Below are positions 46,791 through 56,179 of a stretch of DNA of 64,000 bases, one piece after another. Positions within the stretch are counted from its first letter, which is position 1. Every line of letters starts with the position of its first letter. The notes below the pieces were generated by a model. It had not been told where the DNA came from, did not search any database, and saw only the letters and a program-made list of their open reading frames with translations. Made by a program: the position numbers and the translations under genes. The stretch is from CAWJFP01 sp963842155 (GTDB lineage: Bacteria; Pseudomonadota; Alphaproteobacteria; JACZXZ01). The stretch covers positions 320,624 through 384,623 of the forward strand of contig CAWJFP010000036.1 of assembly GCA_963842155.1 (NCBI GenBank), written 5' to 3'.

Positions 46791-47218
46791 AGTGGTGATT
46801 TTCCCATGATGGCAGGCGAGGGCGCAGCAGCAGCCGCGCCGGCGAGCCGTATGATGATGAAGTCAGCGGAACGAAACGGCGCGGCCGAGGCCACTCCCAG
46901 CGAATCGCGGACGGTGGACGAAGGTTATAGCCCTCGTTGGGGCTGGTCCCGACGCGAACGGGAGGCCGAATTCGGATAGTCTCGGGACAATAAGCTCGGG
47001 ACCCCTGGGCCGCGAGCGCATCGCGCTATCGCGAGAATATGACTGCATACTAAGTAGCGCCTTCGCTCGCGGAAAGCAAGCTTTCTCGTCGCGCGTCGCG
47101 GCGCGGGGCCGATTATCGCCCCGCGACCTGGGTTTGCAGGCCCGTTAACCAAGGGGAAACCATTCGGTGGCAATTTGGAAAGCATGAGCGATTCGCAACC
47201 GGCCGCAAGGACTTTCCC
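46791..47218. other. Divergent intergenic region helicase / beta-barrel protein
   Basis: 428 bases without a gene. It contains a perfect eight-base inverted repeat CGCGGGGC (47102-47109) / GCCCCGCG (47118-47125) with an eight-base spacer, about 95 bases before the beta-barrel gene, with no T tract. It may be an operator or an mRNA hairpin. No promoter pair is convincing. Confidence 0.4.
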
Positions 47219-48019
47219 ATGTCGAGGATGAAATCCGGTCTGCTGGCCTTTGCCTGCCTGTTTGCGCTGTCCGCCGGCACTGCGCAGGCGGGCTGGGATC
47301 AGAGCTTCGAGATCGGACCCGATGTTTATTACTACCATTACACGGAGCCGGGCTTTGCCCATTACCTCGGCTTCTTCTACGGTGCCGATGCGGCTTACAC
47401 GGTGAGCTATAACAAGCTTGGGCTGCGCCTCGAGGGGCGCGCCGCCGCCGCTTCGCTCAAATATGACGGAAGCGGCACCTCGAACGGCAATGATCATTAC
47501 ACGGCCGAGACCCGCGCACTGCTCGAGCGCGAGTTCGCAATCGACGACAACTGGTCGATCACACCCTATGCCGGCATCGGCTTCCGCGATCTATTCGACG
47601 CCTCGGGCGGGGTGGTGACCTCGACCGGCGCGCTCGGCTACGACCGAGAATCCCACTATTACTATCTCCCGATCGGCCTGCAGGTGCCGGTCACGCTTGC
47701 GCCCGATTGGCGCATCGTGCCGAGCGTCGAGTACGATTATCTCATTCAGGGATATCAACATACCTACCTCACCAATATCCCCGGATTTTCGAACGACCTG
47801 ACCAATAGCCAATCCGAAGGCCATGGGTTTCGTGCCTCGCTGATGGTGGAGGGCAAGACGCCGATCGGCTCCGTCAAGTTCGGCCCCTATTTGCGCTATT
47901 GGAGCATCGGCGTTTCGAACGTGCAGAGCACCTCGTATTTCGGCACTCCCCTTATCGGCTATGAGCCGGGGAACCATACGGTCGAGGCCGGAGCCTCGCT
48001 GGTCTATATCTTCCAATAG
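47219..48019 (+). CDS. Outer-membrane beta-barrel protein
   Basis: 266 residues: signal peptide MSRMKSGLLAFACLFALSAG to AQA, then alternating amphipathic strands rich in Tyr and Phe (VYYYHYTEPGFAHYLGFFYG, AAYTVSYNKLGLRLEGRAAA, ITPYAGIGFRDLFDASGG, YYYLPIGLQVPVTL). The end TVEAGASLVYIFQ lacks the usual final aromatic by one residue. The pattern fits an OmpA-like or autotransported-type barrel of about ten to twelve strands without a plug. Family not identified; function unknown. Confidence 0.75.
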   Translation: MSRMKSGLLAFACLFALSAGTAQAGWDQSFEIGPDVYYYHYTEPGFAHYLGFFYGADAAYTVSYNKLGLRLEGRAAAASLKYDGSGTSNGNDHYTAETRALLEREFAIDDNWSITPYAGIGFRDLFDASGGVVTSTGALGYDRESHYYYLPIGLQVPVTLAPDWRIVPSVEYDYLIQGYQHTYLTNIPGFSNDLTNSQSEGHGFRASLMVEGKTPIGSVKFGPYLRYWSIGVSNVQSTSYFGTPLIGYEPGNHTVEAGASLVYIFQ

Positions 48020-48041
48020 AAGCGCGCGCGGCGCCGGCGCA

Positions 48042-48272
48042 TTATTTCCGCAAGCCGCGCTTGGGAATCGCGTCCAGGAGATGGGCAAGAAGTTGCGTCG
48101 CCGCCTCCTCGGTGAGCTGAAGCAGCAGATCGCCGCCTTCCCCTTCGAGCGCCACGCGCACGAGGTCGAAGGGGCGCCGCCCGATTTCGACCCCGGTCAC
48201 GCGCGTGATGACCTCGGTCGTTTCCATGACGGCGTCCTGCCTATGCGGCGATGATCGCGGCTTCGTCATCAT
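48042..48272 (-). CDS. Small protein of unknown function downstream of an MTHFR-like gene
   Basis: 76 residues (or 61 from an internal ATG at 48227): METTEVITRVTGVEIGRRPF, DLVRVALEGEGGDLLLQLTE, EAATQLLAHLLDAIPKRGL. No signal peptide or membrane segment. A GGGAG site seven bases before ATG 48272 supports translation. It starts 18 bases after the MTHFR-like gene, so the three genes 50702-48042 are probably one operon. Not recognised. Confidence 0.6.
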   Translation of the reverse strand: MMTKPRSSPHRQDAVMETTEVITRVTGVEIGRRPFDLVRVALEGEGGDLLLQLTEEAATQLLAHLLDAIPKRGLRK

Positions 48273-48290
48273 GGCCCTGCTCCCTCGCTC

Positions 48291-49235
48291 TCAAAAGCGC
48301 AGCACATCAAGCCCGCGCCCGTCGCTTGCGATCTCGAACTCGCCACGCAGAACGGCGCCGGCCCATTGCACCGTCCGCTCGACGCCCCCGAACGGAAAAA
48401 GATGGAGTCCCGCCGGCCGGAACCCGTTCTCCTTCGCGCGCTCGGCCGCGAGCGCGGCGATCGCCTCGGCGGGCGTCGCCGTCGAGATCAACTCGATCAA
48501 CGCCTTGCGATGGCTGCGCAACATGCGAAGCGATGCGGTCACGCCGCAGCGCTGCGCGAATTTGAGCAATGTCGCCCTGCCGGCGACACCGGCCAGGCCG
48601 ATATGGATGGGCACGCCGTCGAGCTCGCGCGATGTCTGGCGCGTCCAAGCGACGATACGGTCGGGCTCGAAGCAGAACTGGGTCACGATGCGCGGCTCGA
48701 GGCCGGCCTCCCTCGCCGCGGCGACCTTGCGCGGCAGCGCCGCGCGCAAAGCGTCGGCCGCGATCCGCGGATGGCCGCCCGGATAGCCGGCGATGCCGAC
48801 CCGGCGGATGCCGTGGCGCGCGAGCAACCCGCTCTCCAGCAGCGCCGCGCTGTCCGCAAAAGGGCCGAGGGGCTTGGGCTCGTCGCCCGCGACGACGAGA
48901 ACGTCGTCGACTCCCGCCTCGCCATGCAAGCGCGCGAGAAAATTCTCGAGCGCGGCCGCGCTTGCCATGCGCCGCGCCGCGATGTGCGGCACCGGGTTGA
49001 AGCCGTTGCGTCGAAGTCCCGCGGCCGTCGCGATTGTCGGCGCGAGGGGCCTGCCCGCGACCGAGGCGACATAGACCGTCTGGCCCGGCGGCAATACAGC
49101 GCGGTAATGATCCAGCTCGAGCTCCCCGCGCGGCGCAAGCTCGAGCGAATAGCCGCGCAGGAGCTCGGCGATTTGCACCTTTTCGAGGTCCTTGGGTCGC
49201 GTTGCCGTCCCGGCGGGCGATGTCGGAAGCGCCAT
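48291..49235 (-). CDS. Methylenetetrahydrofolate reductase-like protein
   Basis: 314-residue TIM-barrel protein of the MTHFR family. Segments: LLRGYSLELAPRGELELDHY with LPPGQTVYVASVAG, NPVPHIAARRMASAAALENF, VDDVLVVAGDEPKPLGPFAD, GIAGYPGGHPRI, TQFCFEPDRIVAWTRQ and HIGLAGVAGRATLLKFAQRC. The FAD-site and folate-site motifs (HIAAR, QFCF) are present but diverged from canonical MetF. It may act in a C1-transfer branch with the methyltransferase-type gene just upstream; the electron donor and substrate are not known. Confidence 0.8.
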   Translation of the reverse strand: MALPTSPAGTATRPKDLEKVQIAELLRGYSLELAPRGELELDHYRAVLPPGQTVYVASVAGRPLAPTIATAAGLRRNGFNPVPHIAARRMASAAALENFLARLHGEAGVDDVLVVAGDEPKPLGPFADSAALLESGLLARHGIRRVGIAGYPGGHPRIAADALRAALPRKVAAAREAGLEPRIVTQFCFEPDRIVAWTRQTSRELDGVPIHIGLAGVAGRATLLKFAQRCGVTASLRMLRSHRKALIELISTATPAEAIAALAAERAKENGFRPAGLHLFPFGGVERTVQWAGAVLRGEFEIASDGRGLDVLRF

Positions 49236-49249
49236 GCTCGCGGGCCCGC

Positions 49250-50702
49250 TCAATCGCGCCGCCGCGAGACGACATAGGATTCGTCCTGGAACCACAGGCC
49301 GCCGTGGCGCTGCAGCACCGCCTTGGTCGCCTCGATATATTCGCTGCCGCCCATGACCTGGGCCAGGCGATCGTCCTCGATTTGATTCACGTAAACAGCG
49401 GCGTTCCAGGCGGCGAGCAGGGTCGAGGTTCCGATCGCCTGACCGATCTCCTCGGGCAGCGTGTGCATGCGGTAAGTGAAGATCGAGCGGCTGTCGGAAT
49501 AGGCGTTGAAATTGAGGTCGCGCCCGGCCGCGCCAAGCTCTACCTTGAGGGCATGCAGCAGCTGATGCCGGTCATGCCGGAAGGGCTGCTCGTCCGGCCA
49601 TATGCGCTGGATGATCTCGAGCCCGGGATCCTGGCCATGCGAGTGGATGGCCAGCAGGCGCCCGCCCTTGCCGAGGCTTTGGGCCAGAGGCACCAGCACC
49701 TTCTTGACCTTGAAGTCGATGGGCGCGCGTAGCCGGTAAGGCTGCGAGGCGATCACCAGGTCGAAATCGGCACGGCTCTCGCCGCGGCGCGGAATCACGC
49801 GGTCGAGCAGGAACCTGTGGTCCTCGCGATAGAGGATGAGGATGGTCGGCCGCTGATAGAGCGGGTTGCCCGTCTTCGGGCTCGCGCGCGCGGTCCAATG
49901 CTCGGCGAGGAAGGGCTGCAGCCCGCGTATCTGTTGGTCGAAATCATGCGCCGTGGTGCCGGAGAGCGGCACCTTATGCCAGGTGAGCGCGCTCGCCGCG
50001 GCGAGCGACTTCGGCGTGAGCCAGGGCGCCTCGGAGTAATAGAGGTTGGTCAGCACGAGCACCGTCGACGGATGCTCGAAGAAGCGGTCGGGCATCTTCT
50101 CGAGGCCGAGACGCACATCCTCCAGGCTGATCTCCTTGCCCACCGCGTAGAGCGGCATGGTCGGAAAGCGGTGATGCATCTCGCGGATGACTCGGCGTGA
50201 GCACGGTGCCGTCGCCCATGCCGGCATCGAAGAGACGCAAGGCCGGCGGCTTGGGATGAATGTTGCCAAGCTCCATGCCGATCCGCTCGCCCACCACCCA
50301 CTTCTCGCTGCAGGTGTTCACGAACAGCAGATATTTCTGCCGGTTGTCGTAGAAGCGGAAATTCTGCTGCGAGGAGGTGCCGTCGGCGCGGGGCGTTACC
50401 ATCGGCGCCGCGCCCGGCGCCGGCGCGGCCGCATTTGCAGGGAATGGTCGAACGTCCGGCGGCGCATGCGACGCGAGATCGCGGCGCGAGCTTCGCGGCA
50501 GGATTTGACCGTCGTAGCTTCTGATGAAGTCGTGGACGCGATCCAACGTCCGCGTCGTCACATGACCGCCGAAGCGTAATCGGCTCACCAGCTTGCCGTC
50601 ATTGACGGCGAGCCGGCCGAAGGTCGATTCCGCCATATGCGTCTGGCGGCAGAACTGTCCGATCTGGTCGAGAAGCGCTTGCGGGCTACCCTCCGCGCCC
50701 AT
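49250..50702 (-). pseudogene. HTH-like plus methyltransferase-type protein, one-base frameshift
   Basis: GGAGG seven bases before ATG 50702 starts MGAEGSPQALLDQIGQFCRQ. The N-terminal block (about 1-70) reads THMAESTFGRLAVNDGKLVS and looks like a small helix-turn-helix. After a Pro/Ala linker comes a Rossmann methyltransferase-like region, FDAGMGDGTVLT, which breaks at about 50200: one extra C in ACGCCGAG. The body continues in the next frame (RVIREMHHRFPTMPLYAVGK, EISLEDVRLGLEKMPDRFFE, VLVLTNLYYSEAP, GGRLLAIHSHGQDPGLEIIQ, ESYVVSRRRD). Corrected length is about 483 residues. Family known to me only as a conserved alphaproteobacterial hypothetical. Confidence 0.72.
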
Positions 50703-51154
50703 GCATTTCCTCCGATTTATGCGTCTTTTTGTCGGCTGAATCTGCGTAACGGGTCGATCGCTGTCTACCTTAAAATTGCCCACTCATGGTATGGGCAGAA
50801 AATTAAAATATATCCCACAAACGCTGTATCAAATAATATATTGATCTTAAAAAGCATTTTAAATGACACGCGGCAATCGCTTATGATTGAGGGGTGGGCA
50901 TAACTCATCTGCCCACGGAACAGAGCCTTAGTGGGCAATTATGATTGTGGGCAGATCAGCGGGGGCCGAGATCTCGCGGGCGGGTTGGAGGAGTTAAAGG
51001 GGGCGCATTCGGCCCGGGAGAGCACAGACTATGAACAGGAGCGGCCGCGGCGCCCCCGCTCGGCCGCGCCGTTGCCGTCCTCTGTCAACGACCATAACAT
51101 CCCTGACGGCTACTCGTGTGGCAGTCCCGAGCTCGGAGATAAGGACGAATAGCG
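50703..51154. promoter_or_regulatory. AT-rich divergent intergenic region with a GTGGGCA/TGCCCAC array
   Basis: 452 bases between the minus-strand methyltransferase-type gene and the plus-strand TPR gene. Copies of GTGGGCA or its complement lie at 50777-50783 (TGCCCAC), 50894-50900, 50910-50916 (TGCCCAC), 50931-50937 and 50947-50953, with a variant ATGGGCA at 50791-50797. The pairs 50894/50910 (inverted) and 50931/50947 (direct) each have a 16-base step, and 50777/50791 form an inverted pair. The middle (50800-50880) is strikingly AT-rich and has ATCAA...TTGAT at 50828-50845. This looks like a binding array controlling one or both genes. Confidence 0.55.
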
Positions 51155-53455
51155 ATGGAGAGCACCTTCGAAGCACTCGCCATCGCGGTACGCCATCATC
51201 AGGCCGGTGCGCTGGCCAATGCCGAAGCGATTTATCGACAAATCCTCGCCGCCGAGCCGAACCATGTCGAGGCCCTGCATCTCCTGGGAGTGATCGCGCA
51301 CCAGATCGGGCGCAACGATATGGCGCTCCAACTGATCGGGCGCGCGCTTGCGCTCAAGCCGGACCATGCCGACGCGCATTGCCATCTCGGCGCGGCGTTG
51401 GCGGCGCTTCGCCGGCCGTCGGAAGCGATAGCCTCCTATGAGCGGGCGCTGGCGCTAAAGCCGGGTTATGTGGAGGCGTATTGCAATCTGGGCGTCGTCC
51501 TCAAGGAGCTGGGCAGGCTCGAGGAGTTGGTGGCCCGATTGGAGCAAGCCCTGGCGCTGACGCCGGACTCCGCTGAGGTCTTGAACAATCTCGGCAATGC
51601 GCTCCAGGCCGCGCATCGACATGAGGAGGCCGTTGCACGTTATGAGAGGGCGCTGGCCGTCAGGCCCGACTTCGTCCAGGCGCACAACAATCTGGGCGTC
51701 GCCCTCAAGGTACTTGGCAAGCACGAGGAGTTCATCGCGAGCTATCGACGCGCGCTTGCGCTCAACCCCGGCTATGCCGAGGCGCACCATAATCTCGGCA
51801 GCAGTCTCGCCGTTCTTCATCGCAACGAGGAGGCGATCGCGAGCTTCGGGCGGGCCCTGGCGATCGCTCCCGACTATTCGGAGGCGCGCTACCAGATCGG
51901 TCTGGCGCTGATGGCGGTGAGCGGTCACGCGCAAGCGGTCGAGCATTTCGAGAGGGTTCTGGCAAAGAATCCCCTCCATGTCGAAGCGCATAACAGCCTT
52001 GCCGTCGCCCTGGTGGCGCTGCTTCGCCTCGACGACGCGATTGCCCATTGCGAGCGGGCCCTTGCGATCAATCCCGATTTCGCGGAGGCGCACAATAATT
52101 TGGGCAATATCCTTCTGAATTTGAGCCGCCACCAAGAGGCGATGGCTTGCTACCGGAAGGCGCTCGCCTTGAAACCCGGCGAAGCCGGAGTGCGAAGCAA
52201 TCTCCTGCTCGCGATGAACTATCTCGCGGATGGGACCCCCAAGGCTTTGCTGGGCGCTCATCGGGAATGGGCCAAAATTCACGCGGGCGCGGTCAAGGCG
52301 CCACGTCGCGTCAAACGCTCGCTCGAGCCCGGCCGCCGGCTGCGCGTCGGCTATCTGTCGCCGGATTTCCGCGAGCATTCCGTCTATTTCTTCCTGGCGC
52401 CCTTGCTCGCCGCGCACGACCATGAGGAAGTCGAGGTCTTCTGCTACGCCGATATGGCGCGAGGCGACGCCTTCACGACGCATCTCATGGCGCATGCCGA
52501 CCATTGGGTCTCGATAGTCGGCAAGGATCACGACGCGGCCGCCGCTCGCATCCGCGAGGACGAGATCGACATCCTGGTGGATCTGGCCGGCCATACCGCC
52601 CAGAACCGTCTCGCAATCTTCGCGCGCAAGGCCGCGCCGCTGCAAATGAGCTGGCTCGGCTATCCCAACACCACAGGGCTTCCGGCGATCGACTATCGCA
52701 TCACCGATGAAATCGCCGATCCACCGGACGTCGACCGCTTCTACACGGAAAAACTCATCCGCCTGCCGCGTTGCTTCGTCTGCTACGAGCCTTCCGAGCT
52801 GGCCGGTCCCGTCGCGCCGCTGCCGGCGCCTAGCACGGGCCACGTAACTTTCGGCTCGTTCAACAATTTGCCGAAGGTCACGCCGCAGGTGGTGAAGCTT
52901 TGGGCGCGAATACTCGAGAGCGTGCCGGGATCGCGTCTCTTGATCAAGGCCTTCGGCTTGACGAGCCCCACGGCCCGCCAACGGTTTTTGGGGCTGTTTC
53001 GCGATGAGGGCATCGAGACGGGCCGTATCGCTCTCATGTCCTGGCTGGCCTCGCCGCGCGATCATCTTGCGCTCTATGGCCAGGTCGATATTGCGCTCGA
53101 CCCGTTCCCCTATAACGGCACCGCCACGACATGCGAGGCGCTGTGGATGGGCGTGCCGGTGATAAATTTGCGCGGCGGGCGGCATGCCGGTCGGGTGGGG
53201 GCGAGTCTTCTTACGGCCGCCCGACTGCCGCATCTCATCGCCGAAGATCCTTTGTCCTATATTGCGGCTGCCGCCGAGCTGGCGCGCGACCTCGACGGGC
53301 TCGCGGCGCTGCGCGCGGGCTTGCGTGAGCAAATCCAAGCCTCGCCCCTTTGCGACGCCAATGACTTCGCCCGGGCGATGGAGGCGGCCTACCGGTCGGC
53401 TTGGCGCCGCCGGTGCGAGGCGGCCGGAGCCAAGCGGGCGAAGGCCGTCGTCTAG
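51155..53455 (+). CDS. TPR-containing O-GlcNAc transferase-like protein (GT41, SPINDLY type)
   Basis: 766 residues. About residues 5-350 are some nine to ten tetratricopeptide repeats (e.g. ALHLLGVIAHQIGRNDMALQ, AHCHLGAALAALRRPSEAIA, AHNNLGNILLNLSRHQEAMA). Residues about 365-745 form the GT41 catalytic region: RRLRVGYLSPDFREHSVYFF, DILVDLAGHTAQNRLAIFAR, QMSWLGYPNTTGLPAIDYRI, VTFGSFNNLPKVTPQVVKLW, DIALDPFPYNGTATTCEALW and GVPVINLRGGRHAGRVGASL. It probably glycosylates a protein Ser/Thr with a UDP-sugar or GDP-fucose-type donor; the acceptor is unknown. Converges on two GT4 genes. No signal peptide, so cytoplasmic. Confidence 0.93.
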   Translation: MESTFEALAIAVRHHQAGALANAEAIYRQILAAEPNHVEALHLLGVIAHQIGRNDMALQLIGRALALKPDHADAHCHLGAALAALRRPSEAIASYERALALKPGYVEAYCNLGVVLKELGRLEELVARLEQALALTPDSAEVLNNLGNALQAAHRHEEAVARYERALAVRPDFVQAHNNLGVALKVLGKHEEFIASYRRALALNPGYAEAHHNLGSSLAVLHRNEEAIASFGRALAIAPDYSEARYQIGLALMAVSGHAQAVEHFERVLAKNPLHVEAHNSLAVALVALLRLDDAIAHCERALAINPDFAEAHNNLGNILLNLSRHQEAMACYRKALALKPGEAGVRSNLLLAMNYLADGTPKALLGAHREWAKIHAGAVKAPRRVKRSLEPGRRLRVGYLSPDFREHSVYFFLAPLLAAHDHEEVEVFCYADMARGDAFTTHLMAHADHWVSIVGKDHDAAAARIREDEIDILVDLAGHTAQNRLAIFARKAAPLQMSWLGYPNTTGLPAIDYRITDEIADPPDVDRFYTEKLIRLPRCFVCYEPSELAGPVAPLPAPSTGHVTFGSFNNLPKVTPQVVKLWARILESVPGSRLLIKAFGLTSPTARQRFLGLFRDEGIETGRIALMSWLASPRDHLALYGQVDIALDPFPYNGTATTCEALWMGVPVINLRGGRHAGRVGASLLTAARLPHLIAEDPLSYIAAAAELARDLDGLAALRAGLREQIQASPLCDANDFARAMEAAYRSAWRRRCEAAGAKRAKAVV

Positions 53456-53477
53456 GGACTCCACACCGACGGGCGGG

Positions 53478-54698
53478 CTATGAGCAAACCGCGTCGATCA
53501 GCGCATCGACCGCGGCGAAATGCTCGTCCCAACCCGGCGCGCGCCAATTCGACAAACGCCTGAGCTGAGCTTGGCGACGCGGCGAATCCTCTTGCATGTA
53601 ATCGAGCAGCGCCGCCGCCCAGCCGCGCCCGTCGAGCGGATCGAGATAGTCGGGCACATCGCCGCCGACCTCGCGCAAGGCCGGCAGGTCGCTGCAGACG
53701 ACCGGGACGCCCAGCGCCAGCGCCTCGGCGACCGGAAGCCCGTAGCCCTCGGCGAAGGAAGGCAGCAACAACGCCCGCGCGCCTCGTATGAGCTGTGCCA
53801 TGGCGCCGTCCGACAAGGCGGCACGCTCCTCGACGATCCCGCGAAGGGCGACGCAGCGCTCGACCATGGCGATGACGTTCTCGTTCTCCCATCCCCGCTG
53901 GCCGAGCAAAAGCAGCCCCGGCGCGCGCGGCCCGAGCTCGCCGACGATGCGGCACCAGATATTAAGCAGGAGAAGGTGATTCTTGCGCGGCTCGATCGTC
54001 CCGACGCAAACGAAATAAGGCTGCGGCGGCGCCGTCGCGGCAATGGGCAGGGAAGGTCGGAGGTCGATGCCGAGCGGCGCCACCAGCAGCGGCGGCTTTC
54101 GCCCGGCGGCTTCCAGGAACGGCTCGAAGCCGCGCCGCGTCGCGGCCGAGGCGAATATGATGGCATCGGCCATCCGCGCGACCGTGTCCATGCGCCGGGC
54201 ATAGCGCAGGTTCTGGCCCGGGCGCACATATTCCGGATAGTCGATCGGGATGAGGTCGTGAACCAGGACCACGAGCCGCGCGCCGCCGCGCGCCTTCAGC
54301 CGCGCGATGAGGCGCGGCCTGTCGAGATGATGATGCGAGACCAGCAGATAAGCGCGCGGCCCGGGCGCTCGCCGCATCCGCGCATAGAGCATCGCCTCGC
54401 CCTTCACGAACGCCGCGAGCTTGAGGCGGCGCGCTTGCGAGGCCACGTCTCCGCCCGCTCCTCCCTCCGGCGCAGCACCGCTCCAGCGCGCGCTTAGCGC
54501 CTCGATGAAGGCGGCGACGCCGTCTTTCGGCAAGGGACCGAGGCGGCCCCAAGCCATGCAGGCGAAATCGAGCCGCTCGGACGCGGCGTCGAGGAAATGC
54601 CTGGCATAAGCAAGCTCGACCCGCTCGATGCCCGTGGGCGCCTTCTGGCGCGCATGCAAGAGGAGCCGCGACAAGTCGAGCAGGATAGAGGGGCTCAT
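53478..54698 (-). CDS. Glycosyltransferase family 4 protein
   Basis: 406-residue GT-B enzyme. The N-terminal Rossmann half has ILLDLSRLLLHARQKAPTGI-ERVELAYARHFL and LVVLVHDLIPIDYPEYVRPG. The C-terminal half has YFVCVGTIEPRKNHLLLLNI (donor-site start) and ALLLPSFAEGYGLPVAEALA with the GT4 E-x7-E motif, then GVPVVCSDLPALREVGGD. It starts ten bases downstream of its paralogue and is likely cotranscribed. Transfers a sugar from a nucleotide donor; substrate unknown, possibly cell-surface polysaccharide. Confidence 0.92.
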   Translation of the reverse strand: MSPSILLDLSRLLLHARQKAPTGIERVELAYARHFLDAASERLDFACMAWGRLGPLPKDGVAAFIEALSARWSGAAPEGGAGGDVASQARRLKLAAFVKGEAMLYARMRRAPGPRAYLLVSHHHLDRPRLIARLKARGGARLVVLVHDLIPIDYPEYVRPGQNLRYARRMDTVARMADAIIFASAATRRGFEPFLEAAGRKPPLLVAPLGIDLRPSLPIAATAPPQPYFVCVGTIEPRKNHLLLLNIWCRIVGELGPRAPGLLLLGQRGWENENVIAMVERCVALRGIVEERAALSDGAMAQLIRGARALLLPSFAEGYGLPVAEALALGVPVVCSDLPALREVGGDVPDYLDPLDGRGWAAALLDYMQEDSPRRQAQLRRLSNWRAPGWDEHFAAVDALIDAVCS

Positions 54699-54708
54699 GC
54701 GGCGATGT

Positions 54709-56046
54709 TCAAGATGGCGCCGGCGCCGCGGCGCGACGCAGCCGGTCCAGGATCCCCTCGAGCCGCGCGAAATGCTCGTCCCATCGCGGCGGGCGGAAGC
54801 GCGCGATCCGCGCGCGTTGCGCCGCATGGCGCGGCGAGGCCGCAAGCGCATAATCCATGACGGCGTCAAGCCATGCGAGGCCGTCGAGCGGATCGAGGAA
54901 TTCGGCGACGCCGCCCGCGACCTGCCGAAAGGGAGCGATGTCGGAGCAGATGACCGGAGTGCCGAGCGAGAGCGACTCGAGAATGGGCAAGCCGAAACCC
55001 TCGACAATGGAAGGGAACAAGACGGCGCGCGCCCCCGCCATCAGCACCGCCAGGATCGCGTCGGGCAAGGGGCCGCATTCGATGACGTGAGAGCCGATCT
55101 CCCTGCTTCTGTCGAGGAGCGCGACGACATTCTGGATGCCGGTGCCGCGCGCGCCCACCAGAACAAGCTTGGGCGTTTCCTGGCCCGCGAGCGCCGCCAG
55201 CCGCCGCCATGCCTGCAACAATGTCACATGGTTCTTTCGCGGCTCGATGATGCCGAGACAGACGAAATAGGAAATGCTCGAGCGTGGCGCCGCCGGCGGC
55301 GCCAGAAACGCGTCGCCGATTCCGAACGGCATGACCTCGATATCGATTTCTTTCAGCCTGCGGGCCCGGATGAATTCGCGGAGCTCGTTTTTGGTGAAAT
55401 CGGAGTTCACCAGCACCGTGGACGCGATGGATGCGATAGCCTGGAGCCGCCGGGCGTGCCTCTCGTCATCGCCCGGGTCGAAAAATTCGGGGTGGGTGAT
55501 GGGGATCAGATCATGGACGAAAAAGATCGCCGCCCGGATACCGGCCGCGGCGAACCAGCCGCGCATTGCCGACGGCAGGAACGTCTCGTGTGACAAATTG
55601 AGGTAGACCGCCTGGTCCGCGGGCGACAGCGGCGGCGTTGTTCGTCCGCCCAAGCCCGCGAGCATGGTCTTGCAAAACAGGCGGGCCGCCGCGATCACCC
55701 GCTTGTCTCGCGCCGGCGGCGGGCCGCGAAGGAGATCGGGGAGCGGAACGCCGATCATGCTCGCCAGGCGCGGCAAGCTGCGCAGCGCCACCGGATCGAT
55801 ATGGCTTCGCCATGTCGCCTCGACGGTGGCGATGAACCGGCGGGCCGCTTCGGTCGGGATGATTCGAGGACGCCCGCCGAACGCGGCGACAAAGCGCACC
55901 ACGCTGCCATGCTCGGCGAGAAACCGCGTTGCATAGGCGATGTGGATGCGATCGATGCCGGAGAGCGTGGCCTTCGCCGCGCGGCGCAGCAGCCGGGTCA
56001 TGTCGAGATAGACCGGCGCGCGGAGCCCCGCCGCATCCTCGCTCAT
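54709..56046 (-). CDS. Glycosyltransferase family 4 protein, paralogue of the next gene
   Basis: 445-residue GT-B enzyme with the same layout: VYLDMTRLLRRAAKATLSGI-DRIHIAYATRFL, IFFVHDLIPITHPEFFDPG, YFVCLGIIEPRKNHVTLLQA, and AVLFPSIVEGFGLPILESLS followed by GTPVICSDIAPFRQVAGGVA. ATG 56046 aligns with the paralogue; the frame stays open to 56166 beside the tRNA, but that part has no homologous start. The two genes are a tandem duplication that has diverged well. Confidence 0.9.
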   Translation of the reverse strand: MSEDAAGLRAPVYLDMTRLLRRAAKATLSGIDRIHIAYATRFLAEHGSVVRFVAAFGGRPRIIPTEAARRFIATVEATWRSHIDPVALRSLPRLASMIGVPLPDLLRGPPPARDKRVIAAARLFCKTMLAGLGGRTTPPLSPADQAVYLNLSHETFLPSAMRGWFAAAGIRAAIFFVHDLIPITHPEFFDPGDDERHARRLQAIASIASTVLVNSDFTKNELREFIRARRLKEIDIEVMPFGIGDAFLAPPAAPRSSISYFVCLGIIEPRKNHVTLLQAWRRLAALAGQETPKLVLVGARGTGIQNVVALLDRSREIGSHVIECGPLPDAILAVLMAGARAVLFPSIVEGFGLPILESLSLGTPVICSDIAPFRQVAGGVAEFLDPLDGLAWLDAVMDYALAASPRHAAQRARIARFRPPRWDEHFARLEGILDRLRRAAAPAPS

Positions 56047-56179
56047 GGGCTGCTCACGGAAAACATCCCAATCCCCCCGCGACAAGCCGGCGGCGAAAAG
56101 CGCGTTGGGATCATGCTCCGCGACGGCCCCCTCGAAGCCGACCTGCTCGAACGCCTCGCGAACCAAGCGCGGCGTTTCT

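Noticed and set aside
56047..56166. N-terminal extension of the second GT4 protein to the TTG at 56166
   Set aside because: The paralogue aligns only from residue 10 or so after ATG 56046, and the extension would leave no room for a promoter beside the tRNA.
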